From Croceicoccus marinus (GTDB lineage Bacteria; Pseudomonadota; Alphaproteobacteria; Sphingomonadales; Sphingomonadaceae): a stretch of 64,000 bases of DNA. Below are positions 51,888 through 59,879 of this stretch, piece after piece; position 1 is the stretch's first letter, and the number at the start of each line of letters is the position of its first letter. Location of the stretch: contig NZ_CP019603.1 in NCBI RefSeq assembly GCF_001661675.2, forward strand, positions 310,001 through 374,000, read 5' to 3'. Position numbers and translations under genes: made by a program. Below the pieces are notes generated by a model. It searched no databases, had not been told where the DNA came from, and worked only from the letters and a program-made list of their open reading frames with translations.

Positions 51888-54602
51888 ATGACGAAGGCAA
51901 ACTCGGGTCTGGCAAACTGCATCGGACGTCTGGCGGTGGGTGTATCGCTGGCGGCGCTGGCATTCCCTCACGCGGCACAGGCGCAGACCGCCGACGATCC
52001 CGCCCCCGCTTCTGACGAGCCGGTGCAAGCGCTTCCATCCAGCGAAATCGTCGTCACCGGCAGCCGGGTCAGCAATGGCGCCCCCGTCGGAGCCACCGCG
52101 ATCGTGATCGGGCGCGACGACATCACCGATTCCGGCGCCGTCACCATCGACCGCGTGATCAAGGAACTGCCCCAGAACTTCGACCTTGGCGTGTCCGAGA
52201 ATTCGCGCGGACAGGCAGGCGGTTCGGGCAATATCGTCTATGGCAACACGGTGAACCTGCGCGGCATCGGCCCCTATGCCACGCTGGTGCTGATCGACGG
52301 GCACCGGGTGGTCAACAACGGCCGCTCAACCGATCCGTCGGTCCTGCCGACCCTGGGTGTCGAGCGGGTCGAGGTGGTCGCCAATGGCGCATCGGCGATC
52401 TATGGCTCCGACGCGGTGGCGGGCGTCGTCAACCTGCTCCCCCGCCGCAACCTCGACGGCGTGGAGGCATTTGCCCGCTATGGCGCGTCGGAGGATGGCG
52501 CTTTCGACGAATGGTCGGCCGGCGCGGCGCTGGGCAAGGTGTTCGACCGGGGCCAGGTCATGGTCGCCTATGAACATGTCTACCGCTCCAACCTCAGCGG
52601 AGACGACCGCGACTTCTTCACATCGGACCAGCGGCCATTCGGCGGCAACGATTATCGCATCACCGGATGCGCGCCGGGCAACCTCAGCTATGGCGGCAAC
52701 ACCTATGCATTGCCGGATCGCTATACGCAGGGCAATGCGGGGGACATCACCGCGGGCACGGTCAATCTGTGCGACAGCAATCCGGGGCAGGACCTGTTCC
52801 CGCAGCAGCAATATAATTCCGTCAACGCGACCGGCAGCTACGAGCTGACCGACTGGCTGGAATTCTCGGTCGACGGTTTCTATTCCAAGCGCAAGTTCCG
52901 GCGGATCGGTTCGGTCATCAACACGCGGCTGACGGTGCCGTCCAGCAATGCGTTCTTCGTGACGCCGCCCGGCTTCACCGGCGACAGCTACACCATCGAC
53001 TACAGCTTCATCAACGACGTGCCGCCCACGCAGACGACGGGCTTCGCCGAAAGCTGGCAGGTCGCTCCCGAACTGCGGGTGCAGCTGCCGTTCGACTGGG
53101 AACTGAACACGCTGGTCAGCTATGGCGAGACCAGCGACTTCTCGGGCGGATACGACGGGCTGAACCGCGGTGCGCTGACCGCCGCGCTGGCCAGCAGCGA
53201 TCCGGAAACGGCGCTCGATCCCTATGGGTTGGGGCGCACCAGCCAGTCGGTGCTGGACGGGCTGTTCGACCAGATCTTCCTTGCCCCCACCAAGGGCCAG
53301 CTGACATTCTACGAAGCGTCGGCCAATGGCCCTCTGTTCGCCCTGCCCGCCGGCGACATCATGCTGGCGGCAGGCTACGAACGGCAGGAGTTCGACGCGC
53401 AGCTGGGCCTTGCGCGCGGCAATCCCGACACGCCGATCACTTTTCGCGAATTCGACCGCAAGGTCGACAGCTTCTATGGCGAGATGCTGATCCCGATCTT
53501 CGGCCCGGCCAATGCAATCCCCGGCTTCCAGCAGCTGAAAATCACCGCCGCGGTCCGCCACGACAGCTATAGCGATGCGGGCAAGACGACCAATCCGCAA
53601 TTCGGCATCGACTGGCGGCCGGTCGACATGCTGACCCTGCGCGGCAGCTATGGCACGTCGTTCCGCGCGCCGACGATCCCCGAGATCTATGGCAACAGCT
53701 CGGCGCTGTTCGGGCAGAGCTATCAGAACCCCGATGGCGGCCCGCCGCTGCTGGGCTTCGCGCAATCTGGCGCCAATACCGACCTCGGCCCCGAAACCGC
53801 AACCACCTGGTCGGTCGGCGCGGACCTCGACCCGCTGGACAATCTGCGGCTGTCGGTCACCTATTTCGACGTCGCCTATGACAACCAGGTATCCGCCAAC
53901 CTGTCCAACCTGGCCATCCTGGCGTCGGAGGATCAATATGCCGGTACCGGCGTGATCCTGCGCGGACAGGATGCACGCGACCGGGTGCAGGCACTGATCG
54001 ACCAGGGCTATGCGGTGCTGAACCAGCCGATCCCCGGCGGCGACATCGAGAATGTCGAGCTGTTCATCGACGGGCGCAGCCTGAACCTGGGCAAGTCGAT
54101 CACGCGCGGCATCGATTTCAACATGCGCTATCTGATGGAGCTGGGCGTGGACGACCGGCTGACGCTAAGCGCATCGGGCACCTATCTTACCGAATACAAG
54201 GTCGCGGTCGCACCCGCCGCCGATCTGCTGGACCAGCGCAACCTGATCTTCCAGCCGCTGAAGTTCAAGGCGCGGGTCGCCGCGAACTGGGACCACGGCC
54301 CGATGTCGGTACGCGTCGCCGCGACTCATGTGGGCGGCTATCAGAACATCGCGATCACCCCGTCGGAAAAGGTCGGCTCGTTCACGCCGGTCGATCTGGC
54401 GGTCACCTGGCGAGTGGGCGACAGCTTCCCCGCCGGGCCGATGGAAGGGCTGGAACTGATCGGCGAGGTTCGCAACCTGTTCGACCAGGACCCGCCCTAT
54501 GTGAACATCGCGCCGGGCCCGAACGGCAGCGGCGGCTATGACGCCAGCGCGGCCAATCCGATCGGCCGGCAGTTCGCGATCGGCGCGCGGATCAGCTTCT
54601 GA
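51888..54602 (+). CDS. TonB-dependent receptor, large (BtuB/catecholate-like plug)
   Basis: 904 residues from the ATG at 51888, chosen for the AGGGAGGTGAG site and the following signal peptide (ALAFPHAAQAQT). The plug start is EIVVTGSRVSNGAPVGATA, with VNLRGIGPYATLVLIDGHRVVNNG and VEVVANGASAIYGSDAVAGVVNLLPR, a plug type common in oligosaccharide receptors of sphingomonads and xanthomonads. The barrel ends PIGRQFAIGARISF. It is followed by a strong hairpin and a convergent LacI gene, a typical TBDR-LacI pair. A carbohydrate ligand is likely. Confidence 0.9.
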   Translation: MTKANSGLANCIGRLAVGVSLAALAFPHAAQAQTADDPAPASDEPVQALPSSEIVVTGSRVSNGAPVGATAIVIGRDDITDSGAVTIDRVIKELPQNFDLGVSENSRGQAGGSGNIVYGNTVNLRGIGPYATLVLIDGHRVVNNGRSTDPSVLPTLGVERVEVVANGASAIYGSDAVAGVVNLLPRRNLDGVEAFARYGASEDGAFDEWSAGAALGKVFDRGQVMVAYEHVYRSNLSGDDRDFFTSDQRPFGGNDYRITGCAPGNLSYGGNTYALPDRYTQGNAGDITAGTVNLCDSNPGQDLFPQQQYNSVNATGSYELTDWLEFSVDGFYSKRKFRRIGSVINTRLTVPSSNAFFVTPPGFTGDSYTIDYSFINDVPPTQTTGFAESWQVAPELRVQLPFDWELNTLVSYGETSDFSGGYDGLNRGALTAALASSDPETALDPYGLGRTSQSVLDGLFDQIFLAPTKGQLTFYEASANGPLFALPAGDIMLAAGYERQEFDAQLGLARGNPDTPITFREFDRKVDSFYGEMLIPIFGPANAIPGFQQLKITAAVRHDSYSDAGKTTNPQFGIDWRPVDMLTLRGSYGTSFRAPTIPEIYGNSSALFGQSYQNPDGGPPLLGFAQSGANTDLGPETATTWSVGADLDPLDNLRLSVTYFDVAYDNQVSANLSNLAILASEDQYAGTGVILRGQDARDRVQALIDQGYAVLNQPIPGGDIENVELFIDGRSLNLGKSITRGIDFNMRYLMELGVDDRLTLSASGTYLTEYKVAVAPAADLLDQRNLIFQPLKFKARVAANWDHGPMSVRVAATHVGGYQNIAITPSEKVGSFTPVDLAVTWRVGDSFPAGPMEGLELIGEVRNLFDQDPPYVNIAPGPNGSGGYDASAANPIGRQFAIGARISF

Positions 54603-54609
54603 TGCCTGG

Positions 54610-54635
54610 GCGGCGGCGGGCGCGACCGCCGCCGC
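54610..54635. terminator. Bidirectional terminator between TBDR and lacI-type gene
   Basis: Perfect 8-bp arms GCGGCGGC (54610-54617) and GCCGCCGC (54628-54635) around a 10-nt loop, filling the 34-bp gap between two convergent stops. Confidence 0.6.
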
Positions 54636-54636
54636 T

Positions 54637-55665
54637 TCAGGCGCTTTCGCGCGCGATGATGCGAAAGCCCACGTCGATCGAATTATGCGGTATGTCCTCG
54701 CCCGCCCCGTGGCGGCGCACGAGGGCCATCACCTCGCGCGCGATGCGCGAGCTGTCGACGTCGACGGTGGTGATGGTGGGCCGCATCTCACCCGCGATCG
54801 GGCTGTTGCCAAAGCCCATCACCGCCAGATCGTCGGGCACGTTAAGCCCGGCTGCCTCGGCCTCGACGATGATGCCCTGCGCCAGATAGTCCGATCCGCA
54901 CAGTACGACATCGGGCATCGGGTCCAGCCGGCGCAGCTCGGCAAAAGCGCGGCGCGCGTGGCCAAAGCGCGATGGGATATCGACCAGCGTGCCGTGCGGC
55001 TCCTCGCCGGTGCCAATCGCCTGCCATTCCTCGATGAAGCTGTCGCGCCTCAGCCGTGCGCGCCCGCCGTCGGCAGTCACCAGGAACGGCCGCCGATACC
55101 CGCGCGAGGCGACGAAGCGCGCCAGGTCGCGGCCCGCGTCGCGGTGGGAAAAGCCGATGGCCATGCCGACCGGGTTTTCGGGCAATTCCCAGACCTGGAT
55201 GAACAGCGTCCGGCTGCGCCGGATGCAATCGGTCATGTCCTCGCCGATCGGCCCGGTGGAGATGATCGCGTCGACCCTGCGCGCCAGCGCCGCGCGGATC
55301 AGGTCGTTGGTCCGCGCCGGCGAGGTTCCGGTCAGTCCCAGCATCACATTGCTGCCGCTGGCAGTCAGATCCTCGGTCATGCGTTCGATGATGTCGTTGA
55401 ACAGCGAATCCGTCAGATGCGGGATCAGCACCGCGACCATGCGGCTCTTGCTCGACGCCAGGCCGCCCGCCAGCGCGTTGGGGATATAGCCGACCCGCTG
55501 GACCGCCTCGCGGATACGCTCTCCGGTCGCTTCGGCCACGATCTTGGGATTGTTGAGAAACCGACTGACCGTCGCCGAGGACACGCCCGCGCGCTGCGCC
55601 ACGTCGTCCAGCGTGGGCACGCGGTCCGCCTGTGCGGTCCTGTCCAGTTCGTCTTTCATGCCCAT
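54637..55665 (-). CDS. LacI-family transcriptional repressor
   Basis: 342 residues. The N-terminal helix-turn-helix and hinge are VPTLDDVAQRAGVSSATVSRFL, NNPKIVAEATGERIREAVQRVGYIPNALAGGLAS. The periplasmic-binding-like ligand domain starts at RMVAVLIPHLTDSLFND and ends with IAGEMRPTITTVDVDSSRIAREV. The sequence resembles GntR(LacI)-type gluconate and uronate repressors. It is convergent with the TBDR at 51888 and probably controls it and neighbouring sugar genes. The first ATG (MGMKD) has an alternative ATG two codons later. Confidence 0.88.
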   Translation of the reverse strand: MGMKDELDRTAQADRVPTLDDVAQRAGVSSATVSRFLNNPKIVAEATGERIREAVQRVGYIPNALAGGLASSKSRMVAVLIPHLTDSLFNDIIERMTEDLTASGSNVMLGLTGTSPARTNDLIRAALARRVDAIISTGPIGEDMTDCIRRSRTLFIQVWELPENPVGMAIGFSHRDAGRDLARFVASRGYRRPFLVTADGGRARLRRDSFIEEWQAIGTGEEPHGTLVDIPSRFGHARRAFAELRRLDPMPDVVLCGSDYLAQGIIVEAEAAGLNVPDDLAVMGFGNSPIAGEMRPTITTVDVDSSRIAREVMALVRRHGAGEDIPHNSIDVGFRIIARESA

Positions 55666-55702
55666 CTATTGCCCTAGCATCCGGGCAAGGGCAATGACCA
55701 CC

Positions 55703-55747
55703 AAGGTGAAGGCCGGCAAGGTCAAGGCCGGCTAGGTGAAAGCCAGC
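55703..55747. repeat. Three imperfect 15-bp tandem repeats over the P450 stop codon
   Basis: Units AAGGTGAAGGCCGGC (55703-55717), AAGGTCAAGGCCGGC (55718-55732) and TAGGTGAAAGCCAGC (55733-55747). The third unit contains the P450 stop (on the minus strand) and the last codons; the other two lie beyond it, in the gap to the LacI gene. Confidence 0.7.
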
Positions 55748-56916
55748 GGCACCGACAGGGCGCCGATTTCGGGCCAGCGCGTGGGCATGACAGGTCCCGA
55801 CACCTCGAAGCCGTTGGTGGCCGCCAGCAATTCCTCAAGCGCGACGCGCAGTTCCATGCGCGCGATATGCACGCCCGGACAATTATGCGGTCCGCGTCCG
55901 AACGCCAGATGGTCCGCGATATTGGGCCGGTCCAGCACGAAGCGGTCGCCGTCGGGGAACACGGCCTCGTCCCGATTGGCCGAGGCATAGAGCATCGCCA
56001 CCGCTTCGCCTTCGCAGATGGTGCGTCCGCCGATCTCGACATCGCGGGTCGGCGTGCGCGCAAAACCGCGATAGGGCGAATAGAGCCGCAGGAATTCCTC
56101 GACCGCCGCGGGGATCAGTGAAGGATCCTCGCGCAGGCGGGTCTGCAGGTCGCGGTCGCGCGACAGATGGACGCAGATCGATCCGACCATCACCATCGGC
56201 GCGACCATGCCGACCACCAGCACCTGCCGCACGGTGCCGACGATCATCTCGTCGTCCAGCGGCTCGCCGTCGACGCGCGCTGCCAGCAGCGCGCTTGTCG
56301 GGTCGATGGCCGGGTCATGCGGATCGGCCTTGCGGCGGGCGATCAGGTCGCGCGCCATGTCATACAGGGCCAGGCTGGTTTCCTTCATCGCCTCTGGCCT
56401 GGTGGAATGCACCGCCAGGATAAACGCGCGCCCGGCATCGTGCAGCGTGTCCAGCCAGTCGGCGGGAACGCGCATCCATTCGCCGAAGACGTGGACGGGC
56501 AGATAGCTGGAAAATTCGGCGCAGATGTCGCCGCCGCCATTGGCCACCATTGGCGCCAGCAATTCACGCGACAGCTCACGCGTGCGCGGCGCCAGCGCCT
56601 CGGACTTCTCAAGCGAAAGCAGCGGGTTGAGCGCGCGTCGATAGGGCGTGTGTTCGGGCGGATCGAGGTGCAGGGGCGGACGCCGCCCGGTAAAGGCCAC
56701 CTTGGGGATCACGTTCTGGACGGTGGTGGTGAAGGTCCGCGGATCGGCAGCAGCCTTCGCCACATCCTCATAGCGGGTGAGCGCCCAGAAGCCGCCCAGC
56801 CGATCGGTATGCGCGACCGGACATTGCGCCCGCAACCGCGCGTAATCACGATGCGCGCTGTCGAAATCCTCCGGCAGATCGGGGTCGAAGTCTCTGTCGG
56901 GGTTACTTGCGTTCAT
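55732..56916 (-). CDS. Cytochrome P450 with atypical I-helix
   Basis: 394 residues, soluble bacterial class I type, from the ATG at 56916 (MNASNPDRDFDPDLP); the upstream in-frame Met is less likely. The heme-binding motif is FGRGPHNCPGVHIA with Cys346, the K-helix ExxR is Glu274-Arg277, and the substrate-proximal HLDPPEHTPYRR motif is intact. The I-helix oxygen-activation site, usually A/G-G-x-D/E-T, reads VVGMVAPMVMVG (about 234-245), with Ala-Pro where the acid-alcohol pair belongs. Ferredoxin and reductase partners are not adjacent. The gene is solitary on the minus strand between lacI and the GntR gene. The substrate is unknown. Confidence 0.9.
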   Translation of the reverse strand: MNASNPDRDFDPDLPEDFDSAHRDYARLRAQCPVAHTDRLGGFWALTRYEDVAKAAADPRTFTTTVQNVIPKVAFTGRRPPLHLDPPEHTPYRRALNPLLSLEKSEALAPRTRELSRELLAPMVANGGGDICAEFSSYLPVHVFGEWMRVPADWLDTLHDAGRAFILAVHSTRPEAMKETSLALYDMARDLIARRKADPHDPAIDPTSALLAARVDGEPLDDEMIVGTVRQVLVVGMVAPMVMVGSICVHLSRDRDLQTRLREDPSLIPAAVEEFLRLYSPYRGFARTPTRDVEIGGRTICEGEAVAMLYASANRDEAVFPDGDRFVLDRPNIADHLAFGRGPHNCPGVHIARMELRVALEELLAATNGFEVSGPVMPTRWPEIGALSVPLAFT

Positions 56917-57296
56917 GTTTCTTCCGCATATCGATGGGCAGCATAGCCTGGCTTGGTGCCGTGATAAGCATGCCTCTTGGGTCATGCAAGGGCTTTCATG
57001 ATTATGCTTGCATCAGGGACGACCACATAGTCGGCACCGAAAGGCGGCCGTCGCCGCACTTCGACCGTTGCTGTCGCAGAACGAAGCTGAAACTACTCTC
57101 ATATATTTCTATATAACAGCGCGTTATTGCGGAAAATAGGACGGCGTTCTTGACATCCAATCGTTCGTCCTGTCCTTCAGCCCTATCTCAAGGGCTGCAT
57201 AAAGGACACCCGAAAACCACGCCTGAGACCAATAATGAAAGCCCTTGCAATACCGCACGGTCAACGCTTATCTCGCGTCATGACCGCCGGATATTC
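56917..57296. other. 380-bp gap with a 14-bp inverted repeat
   Basis: No supported gene. GCAAGGGCTTTCAT (56986-56999) is repeated in inverse orientation as ATGAAAGCCCTTGC (57235-57248). The 57235 ATG opens a 60-codon frame (MKALAIPHGQR...) that overlaps the GntR gene antisense and does not look like a protein. The P450 promoter must lie near 56920-57000. An AT-rich patch (57095-57125) is the most promoter-like part. Confidence 0.4.
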
Positions 57297-57968
57297 TCAG
57301 GCCAGCACTTCCTCGTGGATCAGCGACAGCACGCCCAGGCCCGCGCCGATATGCGATTGCATCTCCGCGCTGGCGCGGACCGGGTCATTCGCCATGATGG
57401 CATCCAGCACGCGGTGATGGTCGGCATTGGCCGCCTTCAGCCGCTCGCTGCTGTAGAAGCTTTCGAACATCAACCGGTGGATAGGCACGTGCAGCCGCTC
57501 CAGCAGGCTGGCGGCGATCTCGTTGCCTGCGCCCTCGATCAGCTTGCGGTGCCACATCATGTTAAGCCGGCCGAACTGCTCGGGCATCCGCTCCTCGACA
57601 CACGCATCGAGCTGGCGCTGGATCTCGACCAGCTCGCTGCGCTGGGCCGCGCTGGCATTGGTGATGAACTGGGCGGCGCACAGCCCTTCCAGCGCGGCGC
57701 GGCATTGATAGATCTGCCGCACCTCGTCGATCCCGGCATCACGGACCGAGGCGCCGTGATATTCCTCGATCTCGACCAGCCCTTCCACTTCCAGCCGCTG
57801 GAACGCCTCGCGCACCTTGGCCCGGCTTGCCCCGGTCTGGCGGATGATCTCCACCTCGACCAGACGCTGACCGGGGACCATCCGCCCGCGCCTGATACGC
57901 TCGCGGATGAAGTCGGCAACCTGCAGCGCATTGGGCGCCTTGCCGTTCGAACCCAGCGACAATTCCAT
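57297..57968 (-). CDS. GntR-family regulator (FCD domain)
   Basis: 223 residues. The winged-helix part is ALQVADFIRERIRRGRMVPGQRLVEVEIIRQTGASRAKVREAFQRLEVEGLVE. The FCD effector domain starts near residue 78 (GIDEVRQIYQCRAALEGL) and has NMMWHRKLIEGAGN and NADHHRVLDAIMANDP, supplying the usual Asp/His metal-ligand pattern. It is divergent from the CocE-led operon across 117 bp that contains a TTAT-N5-ATAA dyad, its likely operator. The effector is probably an organic acid connected with the TRAP transporter in that operon. Confidence 0.88.
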   Translation of the reverse strand: MELSLGSNGKAPNALQVADFIRERIRRGRMVPGQRLVEVEIIRQTGASRAKVREAFQRLEVEGLVEIEEYHGASVRDAGIDEVRQIYQCRAALEGLCAAQFITNASAAQRSELVEIQRQLDACVEERMPEQFGRLNMMWHRKLIEGAGNEIAASLLERLHVPIHRLMFESFYSSERLKAANADHHRVLDAIMANDPVRASAEMQSHIGAGLGVLSLIHEEVLA

Positions 57969-58009
57969 GCAATCTCTTCCATTTACCAGCGGACGGATTG
58001 TTGACGATA

Positions 58010-58022
58010 TTATTTATGATAA
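58010..58022. promoter_or_regulatory. GntR-type dyad in divergent promoter
   Basis: TTAT-TTATG-ATAA, 4-bp arms with 5-nt spacer, AT-rich in a GC-rich setting, between the FCD-GntR gene and the CocE operon. FCD-type regulators often bind short AT-rich dyads at such positions. Confidence 0.45.
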
Positions 58023-58085
58023 AGCGGTTGCAAGCGAAATCGGCAATCGCGATGGTCGATCCAAAGGATAGACGGGAGAGCATCG

Positions 58086-59879
58086 ATGCGTATCACAGGC
58101 GCCGCCCGCGCGGCCGTACTCGCCCTATCGGTCAGCGCCTGCGCTCCGGCATCGCTTCCCGCCGGATCGGCCGCGCCTGTCCCCGCCGCGCAGGCCGAAA
58201 GCGCCCCTTTTCCGGATGCGGTTCGCACTTCGCTCTATGTTCCGGTGCGTGACGGAACGCGGCTGGCGGTCAATATCTACCGCCCCTCGCATGGCGACAC
58301 GCCCGCTGCCGAAAGACTGCCCGGCATCTTCGTCGCCACGCCCTATCGCGCCCGCTTCCGCAACGAGGATGGCGAGATCGTCGAACTGGCCGCCGACGAC
58401 CGGCTGGCGCTGCAGACCTTGCTCAAGGCCGGCTATGTCGTCGCCGTCGCCGACATCCGCGGCAAGGGCGCGTCCTTCGGCACCAGGCGCGGCTTCCAGG
58501 ACCGGACCGAGGCGATGGACAGCCGCGATCTGATCGAGTGGCTGGCCCGGCAGGATTACACCACCGGCAGGATCGGCATGGTCGGCTGCTCCTATCTGGG
58601 CGGCACCGCGTTCCAGGCCGCGACCGCCGCGCCGCCATCGCTCAAGGCGGTGTTCGTGGGCTCGTCCGATCTCGACAAATACAGCTTCGTCCGGCGCGGC
58701 GGCATCACCGCCCAGTTCAACACCCGCCCCGACGAACCGCTGGAGGTCGATCTTGCCAGCATCCCGGTCGATGGCGATACCGACGGATCGCAATTGAACG
58801 CGGCAGTGGCGCAGCATGCGGGCAATACGCCGATGGGCGCGCTGTGGTACGGCATGCCGTACCGCGACAGCGTGTCGGAATTCACCGGCAACCGCTTCTG
58901 GGACGAGGTCGCGGTCTACAGCAAGCTGGACGCGATCCGTAAAGCCGGGATCGCCACCTATTTCTGGGGCAACTGGCACGACGAACCCACCGCCCAGACG
59001 ATCCTGAGCGCGGCCAACATGCCGGACTCGAAGCTGCTGGTCGGGCCGGGCGACCACTGCGTCCCGCCGCCGGGCTTCGCTTTTGCCGAAGAAATCCGCC
59101 GCTTCTTCGATCACCACCTGAAAGGCATCGACGACGGGATCACCCGCGACCCGCGCGCGAAATTCATGGTCGAGGGAGCGGGCTGGATGCAGTCCGACCT
59201 GCTGCCCGGCGAGTTCGCCAGCGCCGTGCCGTTCTATCTGGCAGGCGGCAAGTCGGGCACCGCCGGATCGGTCAACGACGGCACCCTGCTGGCCAGCCCC
59301 GGCGCGGCGGGCAGCGACCGCTTCACCGTCGACTACGACGTGACGGGCGGCGAATATTTTGCCTTCTGGGCCGCACCGATGGACGAACACGGGCTCAGCT
59401 ATACCGCGGCGCCTTTGGATGCGCCGATGACGCTGGTGGGCTATCCGGTGGTGCATGCCACGGTTTCGTCCAGCACGCCCGACGCCAATGTATTCGTCTA
59501 TCTCGACCAGGTCGATCCGTCCGGCAAGGCAGAGGTGATCTCCTTCGGCCGGCTTGCCCTGTCGCACCGCAAGACCGCCGACGCGCCGTTCGAGACGATG
59601 GGCCTGCCCTGGCATTCGGGGCTGGAGGCCGATGTCGCGCCGCTGCCCCCGGGGCAAAGGGCCGACCTTGCCATCGACCTCACCCCGGTATCGCGCGTCG
59701 TCCCTGCCGGGCACCGCCTGCGCGTCACCATCACCGGTGCCGATCCGCGCCAGCGCAACCTTTCCGACATCCGGCAGGACCCCGCCCCGGTGCTGACCGT
59801 GTGGCGCGGCGGCGATGCCGGATCCGCCCGTATCGAACTGCCCGTCGCAAAACCCGGCGCGATGGAGCCGCTGGATTGA
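58086..59879 (+). CDS. CocE/NonD-type lipoprotein hydrolase (X-Pro dipeptidyl-peptidase fold)
   Basis: 597 residues. The lipobox ends LSVSAC (Cys19), so it is anchored to a membrane and works outside the cytoplasm. The S15-type alpha/beta-hydrolase core has GRIGMVGCSYLGGTAFQ with Ser169, GNWHDEPTAQTI (Asp) and GPGDHCVPPPGF (His). The C-terminal jelly-roll domain starts near residue 400 (DRFTVDYDVTGGEYF) and has the typical VHATVSSSTPDANVFVYLDQVDP and PAGHRLRVTITGADPR. Family members hydrolyse acyl esters or amides such as cocaine or beta-lactam side chains. It is the first gene of a 4-bp-overlap chain with CapA, DctQ, DctM and CoA enzymes. Confidence 0.87.
   Translation: MRITGAARAAVLALSVSACAPASLPAGSAAPVPAAQAESAPFPDAVRTSLYVPVRDGTRLAVNIYRPSHGDTPAAERLPGIFVATPYRARFRNEDGEIVELAADDRLALQTLLKAGYVVAVADIRGKGASFGTRRGFQDRTEAMDSRDLIEWLARQDYTTGRIGMVGCSYLGGTAFQAATAAPPSLKAVFVGSSDLDKYSFVRRGGITAQFNTRPDEPLEVDLASIPVDGDTDGSQLNAAVAQHAGNTPMGALWYGMPYRDSVSEFTGNRFWDEVAVYSKLDAIRKAGIATYFWGNWHDEPTAQTILSAANMPDSKLLVGPGDHCVPPPGFAFAEEIRRFFDHHLKGIDDGITRDPRAKFMVEGAGWMQSDLLPGEFASAVPFYLAGGKSGTAGSVNDGTLLASPGAAGSDRFTVDYDVTGGEYFAFWAAPMDEHGLSYTAAPLDAPMTLVGYPVVHATVSSSTPDANVFVYLDQVDPSGKAEVISFGRLALSHRKTADAPFETMGLPWHSGLEADVAPLPPGQRADLAIDLTPVSRVVPAGHRLRVTITGADPRQRNLSDIRQDPAPVLTVWRGGDAGSARIELPVAKPGAMEPLD

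Noticed and set aside
57235..57417. Plus-strand ORF starting MKALAIPHG
   Set aside because: It resembles the start of alcohol dehydrogenases for only five residues, then runs antisense through the GntR gene without any family feature.
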